A stretch of DNA of 64,000 bases from Halomarinibacterium sp034670265 (GTDB taxonomy: Bacteria > Bacteroidota > Bacteroidia > Flavobacteriales > Flavobacteriaceae). Where the stretch lies: assembly GCA_034670265.1 (NCBI GenBank), contig JAXMNU010000001.1, forward strand, positions 434,001-498,000, given 5' to 3'. Below the pieces are notes generated by a model, which was not told where the DNA came from, ran no database searches, and saw only the letters and a program-made list of their open reading frames with translations. The translations under genes and the position numbers were made by a program. Positions 8,498 to 17,737 of the stretch are shown here, one piece after another (position 1 is the first letter of the stretch; every line of letters starts with the position of its first letter).

Positions 8498-9637
8498 TTA
8501 TCGTATTCTTTTTCTTCTATTTTGTTCGTAATCTGTAAAAATCATTTCCCCTAATCCTTTCAGTCCCGTATAAAATGCTTTTCCTTGGTTTGCTTCTGTG
8601 AAGTGATCCACAAACTGCATTAAATAAGGATCTTCAGCAATCATAAACGTAGTAATAGGAATATGTAATTTTCGAGCTTGGCGTGCCATCATATAGCATT
8701 TGTTTACAATATGCTCGTCTAGTCCTACACTATTTTTGTAGTAGCGCCCATCGGGCAACTGAAGACAACTAGGCTTTCCATCGGTAATCATAAATATTTG
8801 CTTATTGGTATTGCGCTTGCGTCTAAGCATATCCATTGCCAATTGCAATCCCGCTACTGTATTGGTATGGTAAGGACCAACATTGAGATATGGTAAATCT
8901 TTAATTTTTATTGGCCAAGCATCGTTTCCAAAAACCAAAACATCTAAGGTGTCCTTTGGATAGCGAGTGGTGATTAATTCGGAAAGCGCCATAGCAACTT
9001 TCTTTGCTGGCGTAATGCGGTCTTCTCCATACAAAATCATACTATGACTAATATCAATCATGAGTACCGTACTCATTTGTGCTTTGTACATATTTTCCTC
9101 AACCACCAAATCATTCTCGGTGAGGTGAAAATTGTCGAAGCCATGATTAATTTGAGCATTTTTCAAGCTTTCGGTCATCGAGATTTGCTCCAAGGCATCT
9201 CCAAACTGATAGTTTCGGTACTCCCCTGCTTGTTCATCGCCTTGCCCAGTATATTTTGTTTTATGATTCCCGCCAGTGCTTCTTTTTATTTTTCCGAAGA
9301 TTTGCTCCAAGGCTCTTTTACGAAGGGAACGTTCCAGTTTTTCAGACATTTTTAAATTGCCCTTTCCATCACCACTTCCCTGTCCATCCGGAACAATTAC
9401 TTCACGGATGTATCCTTTCGCTTTTAAATCTTCAATAAAATCTTCAATGGTGTAATCGTCTGTGGTGAGTTTATATTCTTCGTCCAACTGCCGCAACCAT
9501 TCAATGGCTTCATCAAAATCGCCAGAAGTATAGGTAATGAGCTCTTGAAAAACTTCAAATAAACGTTCAAAAGGAGACTGTTCTTTTGGGATATGCTTTG
9601 TAAAAACAAATCCCGAAAGTCTATTTTTCTTTTTCAT
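8498..9637 (-). CDS. VWA-domain protein, partner of MoxR-like ATPase
   Basis: 379 residues. The N-terminal half is charged and partly disordered (glycine-rich PDGQGSGDGKG near 84-93). A von Willebrand A domain covers about 188-375, with a complete MIDAS: DISHS at 195-199, a following Thr-containing loop (GPYHTNT), and the MITDGKPS strand. This metal site binds a partner acidic side chain. No membrane helix follows, so the protein is soluble. It is the first gene of a two-gene operon; its stop is one base from the ATPase start, so equimolar translation is likely. Together they resemble the MoxR-VWA chaperone pairs that mature metal-containing or membrane complexes. Confidence 0.82.
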   Translation of the reverse strand: MKKKNRLSGFVFTKHIPKEQSPFERLFEVFQELITYTSGDFDEAIEWLRQLDEEYKLTTDDYTIEDFIEDLKAKGYIREVIVPDGQGSGDGKGNLKMSEKLERSLRKRALEQIFGKIKRSTGGNHKTKYTGQGDEQAGEYRNYQFGDALEQISMTESLKNAQINHGFDNFHLTENDLVVEENMYKAQMSTVLMIDISHSMILYGEDRITPAKKVAMALSELITTRYPKDTLDVLVFGNDAWPIKIKDLPYLNVGPYHTNTVAGLQLAMDMLRRKRNTNKQIFMITDGKPSCLQLPDGRYYKNSVGLDEHIVNKCYMMARQARKLHIPITTFMIAEDPYLMQFVDHFTEANQGKAFYTGLKGLGEMIFTDYEQNRRKRIR

Positions 9638-9775
9638 TCCTTAAAAATACTATTTTCTGAAATAAAAAATAAGTGCCTTAACACGGTTTTAGGAATATGC
9701 AATCAATATTTTGTTAACTTTAAAATCCAAAATAATAATAACCACCAAAAACACTCCCGTTTTGGGAAAAAACCG

Positions 9776-12700
9776 ATGAAAAAAATCCTCTTTTTGATGC
9801 TGCTTTGCATAGCATCCTCTCTTTCCGCTCAGAAATTAGACATGAACCTTTTAAAAGATATGCAACCCAGAAATATTGGCCCTGGGGGGATGTCGGGTCG
9901 TGTAACTGCCATAGATGTTGTGACCTCCAATCCAGATATTATGTACGTGGGTACAGCGTCCGGTGGATTATGGAAAACTACGGGTGGCGGCATAAAATGG
10001 GAGCCCATTTTCGATGACCAACCTACTGCTTCTATTGGTGCAGTGGCCATTCAGCAGAGTAATCCCTCCGTAATTTGGGTGGGTACTGGAGAAGGAAATC
10101 CTCGTAATAGCTTGAATGGAGGTTACGGTATTTATAGATCCTTAGATGGTGGACGCACTTGGCAATCCATGGGATTGGAGAAAACGCGTCATATTCATAG
10201 AATTATTATTGATCCTACCAATCCAGATGTGGTGTATGTGGGAGCCATTGGATCGCCTTGGGGAGAACATCCCGAAAGAGGGGTTTATAAAACTACAGAT
10301 GGTGGTAAAACGTGGAAGCAAATACTTTTCAATAATATTAAAACTGGGGTTGCCGATATGGTGATGGACCCAAGCAATCCTAACAAGTTAATTGTGGCTA
10401 TGTGGGAACACAAACGAGACCCTTGGTTCTTCAATAGTGGTGGCGAAGGAAGCGGTCTTTATATTACACACGATGGAGGAGAAACCTGGGAAGAGCGAAC
10501 GGATAAGGACGGCTTGCCAAAAGGTGATTTAGGTAGAATAGGAATCGCTATCGCTAAAAATAAACCCGATGTGGTCTATGCATTAATCGAAGCAAAAAAG
10601 AATGCCTTATACAAAAGCGAAGATGGTGGTTTTACTTGGAAAAAAATAAACGATAAAGATGATATTGGAAACAGACCGTTTTATTATTCTGAAATTTATG
10701 TAGATCCCCAAAATGAAAATCGAGTATATTCAGTTTTTACCTATGTAAATGTTTCTGAAGACGGTGGAAAAAACTTTAACCAATTGATGCCAGCTTATGG
10801 CGTTGATAATGGCGTTCATCCAGACCACCACGCTTGGTGGATTCATCCCTCCAACGGTAACTTTATGATTGATGGAAATGATGGCGGTTTAAACATTACC
10901 AAGGATGGTGGAAAAACGTGGCGCTTTATCGGAAACTTACCAGTAGCACAATTTTATCACATTGCTGTAGATAATGAAATTCCTTATAACGTCTATGGTG
11001 GAATGCAAGATAACGGAAGCTGGCGAGGTCCTGCTTATGTTTGGAAATCGCAAGGTATAAGAAACGATTATTGGCAAGAAATTTCTTTTGGTGATGGCTT
11101 TGATGTAGTCCCAGATAAAGATGACAGTCAATACGGCTGGAGCATGAGTCAGCAGGGATATGTAAGCCGTTACGATTGGAAAACGGGGAATAACTATACG
11201 GTACGCCCTACCCACCCAGACCCAGAAGTGGAACTGCGTTTTAACTGGAATAGTGCCATTAATATTGATCCTTTTGATAATAGTACTATTTATTTTGGAA
11301 GTCAGTTTGTGCATAAAAGCAACGATAAAGGACTTACTTGGAACATTATTTCTCCCGATTTAACTACAAATGATCCCGAAAAACAAAAACAACACGAAAG
11401 TGGCGGAATTACAATGGATGCGACGGGTGCCGAAAATTATACCACAATATTGGTAATAGAACCTTCACCTCTTGAGCGTAATATGCTTTGGGTAGGAACC
11501 GATGATGGCCGAGTTCATTACACAATCAATGGTGGAGATAGTTGGAACGATGTTTCAAAGAACATAAAGGGCTTACCCGAAGGTAGCTGGATTGTGCAAA
11601 TAAAAGCATCCAATAAAAGAAAGGGTGAAGCATTGTTAGTTGCCAATGACTACCGAAGATTTAATTACACACCGTATGCATTCAGAACAAAAGACTACGG
11701 AAAAACTTGGGAGCGAATTGTTGATAGCAATGATGTACAGAGTTATGCTTTGAGTATCGTTGAAGATCCTGTAGAAAAGAATCTTATTTTTTTAGGAACC
11801 GATGACGGATTGTATGTTTCTATTGATGCTGGAAATTCTTGGCAGAAATGGACTAAAGGATTCCCAACAGTTTCGGTTAAGGATTTGGTGATTCAAGAAA
11901 GAGAACATGATTTGGTTATTGGAACCTTTGGACGTGCAGCTTGGGTTTTGGATGATATTCGCCCTTTAAGAGAAATTGCTAGAAATACCTCTGTTTTAAA
12001 TGAGGATGTAAAATTATTTAATCCTCCTACTGCCTATCAAGCAGCATATCAGCAACCCACAGGAAGTCGATTTGGAGCCGATGCTATTTATAATGGAGAA
12101 AACAGGGAGTATGGGGCTATTTTTAAATATTATTTTCAGAAAAAAGATATGCCAAAAGAAGAAGAAAAAATGGAAGAAGAAAATGAAGAAGAAAGTGATG
12201 ATACAGAGAAACCAAAAGGCCCAAGTAAAGATTCTTTGTATTTAAAAGTATACGATGGAGAGCGATTAATTAGAACCTTAAAAAGGAAAACCCCAGATAG
12301 TACAGGAATTTATTCGTGGCGGTGGTTTATGGACGAAGCTGGAGTCGACAGACCTTCAAGAAACATAAGAGATCGTAAAAATGAACCTGGAGGTACACAA
12401 GTAAAACCTGGAAATTATAAAGCGGAGCTTCAGTATATGGATAAGGTTTCTACCGCTTCAGTTACAGTGGAAAGCGATCCACGATTAACGATTTCTCAAA
12501 AGGCGATTGATGAAAGTTATGCTGCTAGTAAACAAATTGAAAAAATGACACAAACTGCTGCTGATGCTGTAAAACAAATAGTTGAAAGCAAAATGCAGGT
12601 TGAAGAATTCAGTAAAAAACTGAAAAAAGAAGACAAAGAAAAATACAAAGATGAAATTGAAGCAAGTAATAAAATTGTGAAGAAACTCGATTCCATCGTT

Positions 12701-12982
12701 GCCTTTTATATTGGAAAAGAAGATAAACGACAAGGAATCACGCGTAACTTAGAAGTGAGTGTTATGCAACGCATGGGCATTGCCAATTGGTACAGTGGTA
12801 GTCGTCCTAATGGGTTAACTGCAACCGAGGAGCTACTTATACAACAAGCGAAGGACGAACTTCAAAAAGCATTACAAACAACCAATGCCTTTTACAATAA
12901 TGAGTGGTTGGATTTTAAAACAAAAATGGAGCAAATCGACCTCTCCCCTTTTAAAGAAACTAAAACATTTACAATCGATTAA
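9776..12982 (+). CDS. Secreted VPS10/sortilin-like beta-propeller (glycosyl-hydrolase BNR-type) protein
   Basis: 1068 residues. The ATG was chosen because it opens a signal peptide (MKKILFLMLLCIASSLSAQ) and follows a leader with AT-rich promoter-like sequence. The first 650 residues contain many Asp-box/BNR repeats of the type S-x-DGGxTW (SLDGGRTW, TTDGGKTW, THDGGETW, SEDGGFTW, TKDGGKTW), forming a ten-bladed sortilin-like propeller. An acidic lysine/glutamate linker (about 790-815) leads to a C-terminal region with an FN3-like stretch and helices. Family members are abundant exported proteins in Bacteroidetes; true catalytic residues of sialidases are not evident. No T9SS sorting tail is visible. 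Likely first gene of a unit continuing to 14977. Confidence 0.82.
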   Translation: MKKILFLMLLCIASSLSAQKLDMNLLKDMQPRNIGPGGMSGRVTAIDVVTSNPDIMYVGTASGGLWKTTGGGIKWEPIFDDQPTASIGAVAIQQSNPSVIWVGTGEGNPRNSLNGGYGIYRSLDGGRTWQSMGLEKTRHIHRIIIDPTNPDVVYVGAIGSPWGEHPERGVYKTTDGGKTWKQILFNNIKTGVADMVMDPSNPNKLIVAMWEHKRDPWFFNSGGEGSGLYITHDGGETWEERTDKDGLPKGDLGRIGIAIAKNKPDVVYALIEAKKNALYKSEDGGFTWKKINDKDDIGNRPFYYSEIYVDPQNENRVYSVFTYVNVSEDGGKNFNQLMPAYGVDNGVHPDHHAWWIHPSNGNFMIDGNDGGLNITKDGGKTWRFIGNLPVAQFYHIAVDNEIPYNVYGGMQDNGSWRGPAYVWKSQGIRNDYWQEISFGDGFDVVPDKDDSQYGWSMSQQGYVSRYDWKTGNNYTVRPTHPDPEVELRFNWNSAINIDPFDNSTIYFGSQFVHKSNDKGLTWNIISPDLTTNDPEKQKQHESGGITMDATGAENYTTILVIEPSPLERNMLWVGTDDGRVHYTINGGDSWNDVSKNIKGLPEGSWIVQIKASNKRKGEALLVANDYRRFNYTPYAFRTKDYGKTWERIVDSNDVQSYALSIVEDPVEKNLIFLGTDDGLYVSIDAGNSWQKWTKGFPTVSVKDLVIQEREHDLVIGTFGRAAWVLDDIRPLREIARNTSVLNEDVKLFNPPTAYQAAYQQPTGSRFGADAIYNGENREYGAIFKYYFQKKDMPKEEEKMEEENEEESDDTEKPKGPSKDSLYLKVYDGERLIRTLKRKTPDSTGIYSWRWFMDEAGVDRPSRNIRDRKNEPGGTQVKPGNYKAELQYMDKVSTASVTVESDPRLTISQKAIDESYAASKQIEKMTQTAADAVKQIVESKMQVEEFSKKLKKEDKEKYKDEIEASNKIVKKLDSIVAFYIGKEDKRQGITRNLEVSVMQRMGIANWYSGSRPNGLTATEELLIQQAKDELQKALQTTNAFYNNEWLDFKTKMEQIDLSPFKETKTFTID

Positions 12983-12988
12983 TCTATA

Positions 12989-13684
12989 ATGAGAATGAAA
13001 AAAATTATCATATTTTCTATTGCTTTTTTATCAATTTTGAACGGCTTCAGTCAAGAACAAGGTGACGATAAATGGGGTTCGTGGTTTATGGTTTTTACAA
13101 CTAATACTATTTCAGATGAATTCAGTATCCACGCCGAAGCACAATATCGCACCTATGAGTTTGGAAGTAATTTTAATCAGTTGTTATTACGAACTGGATT
13201 AAATTACCATTTTGCTGAAAATGCTACCGTTACACTTGGGTATGGTTATATACCAACGGATCCAACGTTTATGGAAATTGATGGTGAAGAAAATAGTATT
13301 GAAAATAGAATCTACCAAGAATTTTCGGTGAATAATTCGGTTGGAAAATTTAAACTTGGGCATCGATACAGAGTAGAGCAACGATTTATTAATAACCCAA
13401 TAGCGGGGAAAGACACCCAACATAGAATGCGTTATTTACTGAGAGTTACCTACCCTATAAATGAGGAATGGTTTTTAACGGCTTACGATGAAATTTTTGT
13501 AAATCTGCAAGAGCCTATTTTTGGCCAAAATAGATTATATGCAGCCGTAGGCTATAACTTTTCGCCTCAAATATCAACGCAAATAGGATATCTTAAAAAT
13601 CACTTTACAGGAATAAACTTTGATAGATTTCAGTTAGGGTTTTGGATAAATACAGATTTCAGAAAAAAGGGTAATGAAAATTAA
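12989..13684 (+). CDS. DUF2490 outer-membrane beta-barrel-like protein (copy 1)
   Basis: 231 residues with a signal peptide (to about residue 21, GFSQ). The rest is alternating hydrophobic beta strands typical of DUF2490: DKWGSWFMVFTTNTIS, HAEAQYRTYEF, LLLRTGLNYHF, HRYRVEQRFIN, MRYLLRVTYPIN and a closing FQLGFWINTDF strand with a terminal aromatic pattern. Probably a small outer-membrane barrel; function unknown. Six bases separate it from the propeller gene, so it is co-transcribed. The next gene is a paralogue. Confidence 0.8.
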   Translation: MRMKKIIIFSIAFLSILNGFSQEQGDDKWGSWFMVFTTNTISDEFSIHAEAQYRTYEFGSNFNQLLLRTGLNYHFAENATVTLGYGYIPTDPTFMEIDGEENSIENRIYQEFSVNNSVGKFKLGHRYRVEQRFINNPIAGKDTQHRMRYLLRVTYPINEEWFLTAYDEIFVNLQEPIFGQNRLYAAVGYNFSPQISTQIGYLKNHFTGINFDRFQLGFWINTDFRKKGNEN

Positions 13685-13702
13685 TACAAATAAATTATTA
13701 TA

Positions 13703-14374
13703 ATGTTAAAGCATAAATGTGTCACCCTTTTTTTATTTTTTTGTTTATCCTTTAATGCACAAGAAAATGCTTCAAATTCTGTAGGCACATGGTATATATT
13801 TGCAACGAATACCAAGGTTTCACAAAAATTTAGTCTGCAAGCTCAAACCCAGTTACGCGCTTATGAATTAGCAAGTGAATTACAACAATTTAAATTTAGA
13901 ATTGGTGGCACGTATCAAATAGTCAAAGGGTTTTCGGGTGGTCTAGGATATGCTTATTTTAGAAACGACCCGTCGTATTTAAATGATTTTCCAGTAAATT
14001 TTGATGAACATAGAATTTATGAAGTATTCACATTTAAAAATATAATATACCCTATAAATCTTACGCATCGATATATGTCAGAACATCGTTTTTTTAACAA
14101 TAATGAGGATGTAAGTCATTGGATACGTTATATGCTTGAAATTGATATTCAAATAAATTCTAAGTGGACTATTGATATATATGATGAAGTATTCTTAAAT
14201 TTACAAAAACCTAATTTTGCACAAAATTGGCTTGGTGGTGGTATAAGCTATTCTATTAATGAAGCTTGGAAAGTAAGAACAGGTTACTTTCATATACATA
14301 CAGAAAATGCAGGTTTTAACCGAATGGTATTAGCTGCTATTTGGAATATTAATTTAACAAAAACTGAAAGCTAA
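13703..14374 (+). CDS. DUF2490 outer-membrane beta-barrel-like protein (copy 2)
   Basis: 223 residues with signal peptide (FLFFCLSFNA). It aligns along its whole length with the preceding gene: WYIFATNTKVSQKFSLQAQTQLRAYEL, GLGYAYFRNDPSYLND, LTHRYMSEHRFFNN, WIRYMLEIDIQIN, IYDEVFLNLQKPNFAQNWLGGG. The two are therefore an old tandem duplication, diverged but with the same strand plan. Probably outer membrane. Only 18 bases separate them, consistent with one operon. Confidence 0.8.
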   Translation: MLKHKCVTLFLFFCLSFNAQENASNSVGTWYIFATNTKVSQKFSLQAQTQLRAYELASELQQFKFRIGGTYQIVKGFSGGLGYAYFRNDPSYLNDFPVNFDEHRIYEVFTFKNIIYPINLTHRYMSEHRFFNNNEDVSHWIRYMLEIDIQINSKWTIDIYDEVFLNLQKPNFAQNWLGGGISYSINEAWKVRTGYFHIHTENAGFNRMVLAAIWNINLTKTES

Positions 14375-14395
14375 TAATTTTTAAAACAGAATAAT

Positions 14396-14977
14396 ATGAA
14401 AAACGTAGTACTTACATTGTTTAGTTTAATAGCTATATCTTTTTTAAGTTGTAAAAATGAAAAAAAGAAAGATCAAGAAACAACGGATGAAGTAGTAAAA
14501 GAAGTGGTTAAAGAAAAAGTAGAAGTGAAAGAGTTAGGGCTTGTATTGGAGTCTAGAAGCGGTTCAACAGCCGTAGGAAAAGTTTTATTAACCGAAAAAA
14601 ATGGAGAAGTTACACTAGAGGCGAGCATCTATGGACTCACTCCAGGGGTACACGCAATACACATTCACGAAAAAGCCGATTGCTCTGCTGCAGATGGAAC
14701 TTCAACGGGTGGACATTGGAATCCCACCTTTGCACCTCACGGTAAATGGGGGGCAGAAGAAGGATATCATAAAGGAGATATTGGAAATTTTGAAGCTGAT
14801 GAAAACGGAGAAGGCACTATTACTTTAACAACTAACGAATGGTGTATAGGTTGTGGTGATGAGAACAAAGATATTTTGGGAAAAGCCATTATTGTACATC
14901 AAGGTGCTGATGACTTTACAACACAACCCACAGGTGATGCGGGAGGTAGAGTAAGTTGTGGAGGGATAATTCAATAA
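14396..14977 (+). CDS. Lipoprotein Cu/Zn superoxide dismutase
   Basis: 193 residues. Lipobox ISFLSC near residues 15-20 followed by a charged Lys/Glu linker, then a complete SOD_Cu domain. The copper and zinc ligands are present: GVHAIHIHEK (two His), GGHWNPTFAPHG (His pair), H in GYHKGDIGN with the zinc Asp, and VHQGADDFTTQPTGDAGGRVSCGG with the final copper His, active-site Arg and disulfide Cys. It dismutates superoxide at the cell envelope. It sits last in the probable 9776-14977 unit and is followed by a terminator. Confidence 0.94.
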   Translation: MKNVVLTLFSLIAISFLSCKNEKKKDQETTDEVVKEVVKEKVEVKELGLVLESRSGSTAVGKVLLTEKNGEVTLEASIYGLTPGVHAIHIHEKADCSAADGTSTGGHWNPTFAPHGKWGAEEGYHKGDIGNFEADENGEGTITLTTNEWCIGCGDENKDILGKAIIVHQGADDFTTQPTGDAGGRVSCGGIIQ

Positions 14978-15000
14978 TTAAAAATCAAAATAATTATAAA

Positions 15001-15024
15001 ACACCCTTTACCGGGTGTTTTTTT
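15001..15024 (+). terminator. Terminator after the superoxide dismutase gene
   Basis: Stem ACACCC / GGGTGT with a 6-base loop and a run of seven T. It closes the plus-strand unit before the convergent nitroreductase gene. Confidence 0.87.
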
Positions 15025-15030
15025 ATGGCA

Positions 15031-15666
15031 TTACATTTCAATAATTACTTCCTCTACTCCTTTTCTTACTTTTTTTAAACTGGAAAAGAAATCATCTTCT
15101 GCACGATACCCAACAGGTAATACCAAAACAGATTCCAGGCCTAAAGCATCCAAGCCAAGTAATTGATCATATTGTTGGGGTTCAAAACCTTCCATAGGAC
15201 AAGCGTCAATTTCTTCCAGTGCACAAACCGTTAATAAGTTTCCTAATGCTAAATAAGCTTGATTTATCATCCATAGGCTTATTTCTTCTGAAGTTTTGCC
15301 AGAAAATGATTCAACTAAAAAAGCTTCAAAAGGTTCTAAAATAACCCTAGATGTATTTCTAATAGCCTCAACTCTTTCAAAATGAGCTTTTATATACTTC
15401 TCTTTTATTTCTTTTTCAATACAAATCACCAACACATGGGACGCATCTTTTACTTGCTGTTGATTCATACTCATAGGCACCAATTTTTCCTTGATACTTT
15501 CATCTTCGATAACAACCATTTTTAGGGGTTGTAATCCATAAGAGGTAGCGGTTAAATTGAAGGATTCCTTTAAAATGTTCAGTTTATCTAAAGAAAGTTT
15601 TTTAGAAGGATCAAACTTTTTACAGGCATAGCGCCATTGTAGTTTTTCAATAATTTTTGAAGTCAT
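15031..15666 (-). CDS. NAD(P)H-dependent nitroreductase-family oxidoreductase
   Basis: 211 residues. N-terminal FMN-phosphate binding pattern RYACKKFDPSKK, then LTATSYGLQPLKMVVIED and the helix-rich centre; the C-terminal half has the AYLALGNLLTVCALEEIDACPMEGF block typical of NfsB/NfnB-type enzymes, and VLPVGYRAEDD near the end. It would use FMN and NAD(P)H to reduce nitro, quinone or enone groups in the cytoplasm. It stands alone; divergent from the response regulator 325 bases away. Confidence 0.88.
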   Translation of the reverse strand: MTSKIIEKLQWRYACKKFDPSKKLSLDKLNILKESFNLTATSYGLQPLKMVVIEDESIKEKLVPMSMNQQQVKDASHVLVICIEKEIKEKYIKAHFERVEAIRNTSRVILEPFEAFLVESFSGKTSEEISLWMINQAYLALGNLLTVCALEEIDACPMEGFEPQQYDQLLGLDALGLESVLVLPVGYRAEDDFFSSLKKVRKGVEEVIIEM

Positions 15667-15991
15667 TTAAAAATGTTATTAATTGCAAAATTACAATATA
15701 GAAAATAGTTAGGCATCTTGCACTTATAGCATATACTTATACTATTAGAATTAAAACTAATATTAGAAATTAGAACCACTAGGAATCAAAATAAAACAAG
15801 GGATTTTAATTATTGTTAAGTATTCTATTTTTCACAAAAGATGAATATTATTATAAGTATGTAACATCAATGGTAGTATTTAAAATTTAACATAAAATAT
15901 TCAAATAATTATATTAAATTAAGCAATTAACATTTTAGTTTTATCCCCCAATTTTTTAAATTTACGTTTAGCTCCCCACCCTTAATTTTAT
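15667..15991. other. Gene-free divergent intergenic region
   Basis: 325 bases, very AT-rich, between the divergent nitroreductase and sigma-54-activator genes. No RNA gene and no long open frame is supported. TACGTTTA at about 15963 resembles a relaxed -7 element for the plus-strand gene, with a leader of about 20 bases. No convincing sigma-54 -24/-12 pair was found. Confidence 0.5.
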
Positions 15992-17569
15992 ATGAAAAGT
16001 ATTTTAATAGTAGATGATATTTTTGAAAATCTATATTTACTTAGAGTAATACTCGAGAAAAAGGGCTTTCATGTTTTAGAAGCCGAAAATGGTGAACAAG
16101 GCTTGAAAGTGCTTAATGAGCATAAAATAGACTTGATTATTTCAGATATACTTATGCCTGTTATGGATGGTTATATGTTTTGCCAAGCTTGTAAAAAAAA
16201 TAAAGATTTCAAAGATATTCCTTTCGTTTTTTTCTCCTCCACTTACACAGATAAGCTTGATGAAGATTTTGCATTAAAATTGGGCGGTGCCAAATTTTTA
16301 AGAAGACCTATGGATCACGAAAAGTTGATACAGGAGATACAAACAATTTTTGCAGGGGATAACTTTGAAATGGACACTTCAAAAAATATTAAATTTAATG
16401 ATAAAGAAGTTTTAAAGCTTTATAGTGAACGATTAGTTAACAAATTAGAGCTTAAAAATATTGAACTTGAAAACGAAATTATAGAGCGCAAAAAAGCTGA
16501 AGATTTATTAATTGACGCCAATGAAAAACTATCTAAGGCAAATTTAGAACTAAATCACTTGCGAAAACAATTGGAACAAGAAAATGTTTATTTAAGAAAT
16601 GAGCTCGATTTAGTATTCAATTATGAGGAGATGGTATATGGAAGTGCCGCATTTAGCAATGTTCTTACTCAAGTTGAAAAAGTGGCACCAACAGATGCTA
16701 CCGTTTTGGTACAAGGAGAGTCTGGCACTGGTAAAGAATTAATTGCCAGAGCATTACATAACGCAAGCTCTAGAAACAATAAACCATTAATAAAGGTTAA
16801 TTGCGCTGCCATACCTAGAGAACTTATTGAAAGTGAATTCTTTGGGCATAAAAAAGGATCATTTACCGGAGCAGTACAAGATAAAATTGGAAAGTTTGAA
16901 CTAGCAAATGAAGGTACTTTATTTTTAGATGAAATAGGTGAATTACCCATTGATATGCAGCCAAAAATATTGCGCTTTTTACAAGAAGGAGAAATTGAGG
17001 TCGTGGGAGGTACTACCCTTAAGAAATTAGATGTGAGAGTAATCGCCGCCACAAACCGAAAGTTAAAAAAAGATATTTCAAAAAAACGATTTAGAGAAGA
17101 CTTGTATTTTAGGCTTAATGTATTTCCAATTGATATTCCTCCTTTAAGAGATCGAACTGAGGATATTCCAATTTTAGTTGAGCATTTTGTTGATAAATTC
17201 AATAAGGCCTATTCAAAAAAAATCAAGTTTATCCCTGATGAAACCATGGATAAACTAAAAGCATATAATTGGCCTGGGAATATTAGAGAACTTGAAAATT
17301 TAATTGAAAGAGCTTCTATTTTATCAAATAATGAAACTTTAGAAATTCCAGGATTTGAATCAACTATCCAATCTTCAAAACAACGTATCGCTAATAAAAA
17401 AGATCATTTAACTTTAGATATGGTGCAGCGAAATCATATTTTACAAGTACTAGTGCAATGTGACTGGAAAATAAGTGGCCCTAAAGGAGCCGCAGAAATT
17501 TTAGATTTGAAACCTAGTACATTAACAGATAAAATGACCAAACTTGGCATAAAAAAACCTCGTAAGTGA
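15992..17569 (+). CDS. Receiver-AAA-Fis sigma-54-dependent response regulator
   Basis: 525 residues. Receiver domain 1-120 with acidic pocket (DD at 8-9) and phospho-acceptor Asp52 (SDILMPVMDG); the usual Lys-Pro is Arg105-Pro106. A coiled coil fills about 145-205. The AAA+ sigma-54-interaction domain has Walker A GESGTGKE (242-249), the loop GSFTGA (289-294, a variant of GAFTGA), Walker B LFLDEIGE and an arginine-finger region REDLYFRLNVFP. A C-terminal HTH-8 (about 470-525, GAAEILDLKPSTLTDKM) resembles FhlA. It would activate RpoN-dependent genes when the cluster's kinase signals. Confidence 0.9.
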   Translation: MKSILIVDDIFENLYLLRVILEKKGFHVLEAENGEQGLKVLNEHKIDLIISDILMPVMDGYMFCQACKKNKDFKDIPFVFFSSTYTDKLDEDFALKLGGAKFLRRPMDHEKLIQEIQTIFAGDNFEMDTSKNIKFNDKEVLKLYSERLVNKLELKNIELENEIIERKKAEDLLIDANEKLSKANLELNHLRKQLEQENVYLRNELDLVFNYEEMVYGSAAFSNVLTQVEKVAPTDATVLVQGESGTGKELIARALHNASSRNNKPLIKVNCAAIPRELIESEFFGHKKGSFTGAVQDKIGKFELANEGTLFLDEIGELPIDMQPKILRFLQEGEIEVVGGTTLKKLDVRVIAATNRKLKKDISKKRFREDLYFRLNVFPIDIPPLRDRTEDIPILVEHFVDKFNKAYSKKIKFIPDETMDKLKAYNWPGNIRELENLIERASILSNNETLEIPGFESTIQSSKQRIANKKDHLTLDMVQRNHILQVLVQCDWKISGPKGAAEILDLKPSTLTDKMTKLGIKKPRK

Positions 17570-17737
17570 TAGGATATTGGCTTTCTTTTTATTGATGCTA
17601 AATAGTATGCAATTTATAATACTATTTTTGAGGATGAATGATATTAGGCCTCTTTAAGATTTGAGATTCACAATGATTCTAGTTTATTATCATTGTTCTG
17701 TTTGTGTAACTTGTAATGCCAAAAAATGTAGTTTCTA

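Noticed and set aside
12485..12733. Minus-strand Phe-rich open frame inside the propeller gene
   Set aside because: It mirrors the Lys/Glu-rich coding strand of a real gene.
17579..17600. sigma-54 -24/-12 promoter upstream of the PAS gene (TTGGCTTTC...)
   Set aside because: The TGG and GC elements are not at the required spacing.
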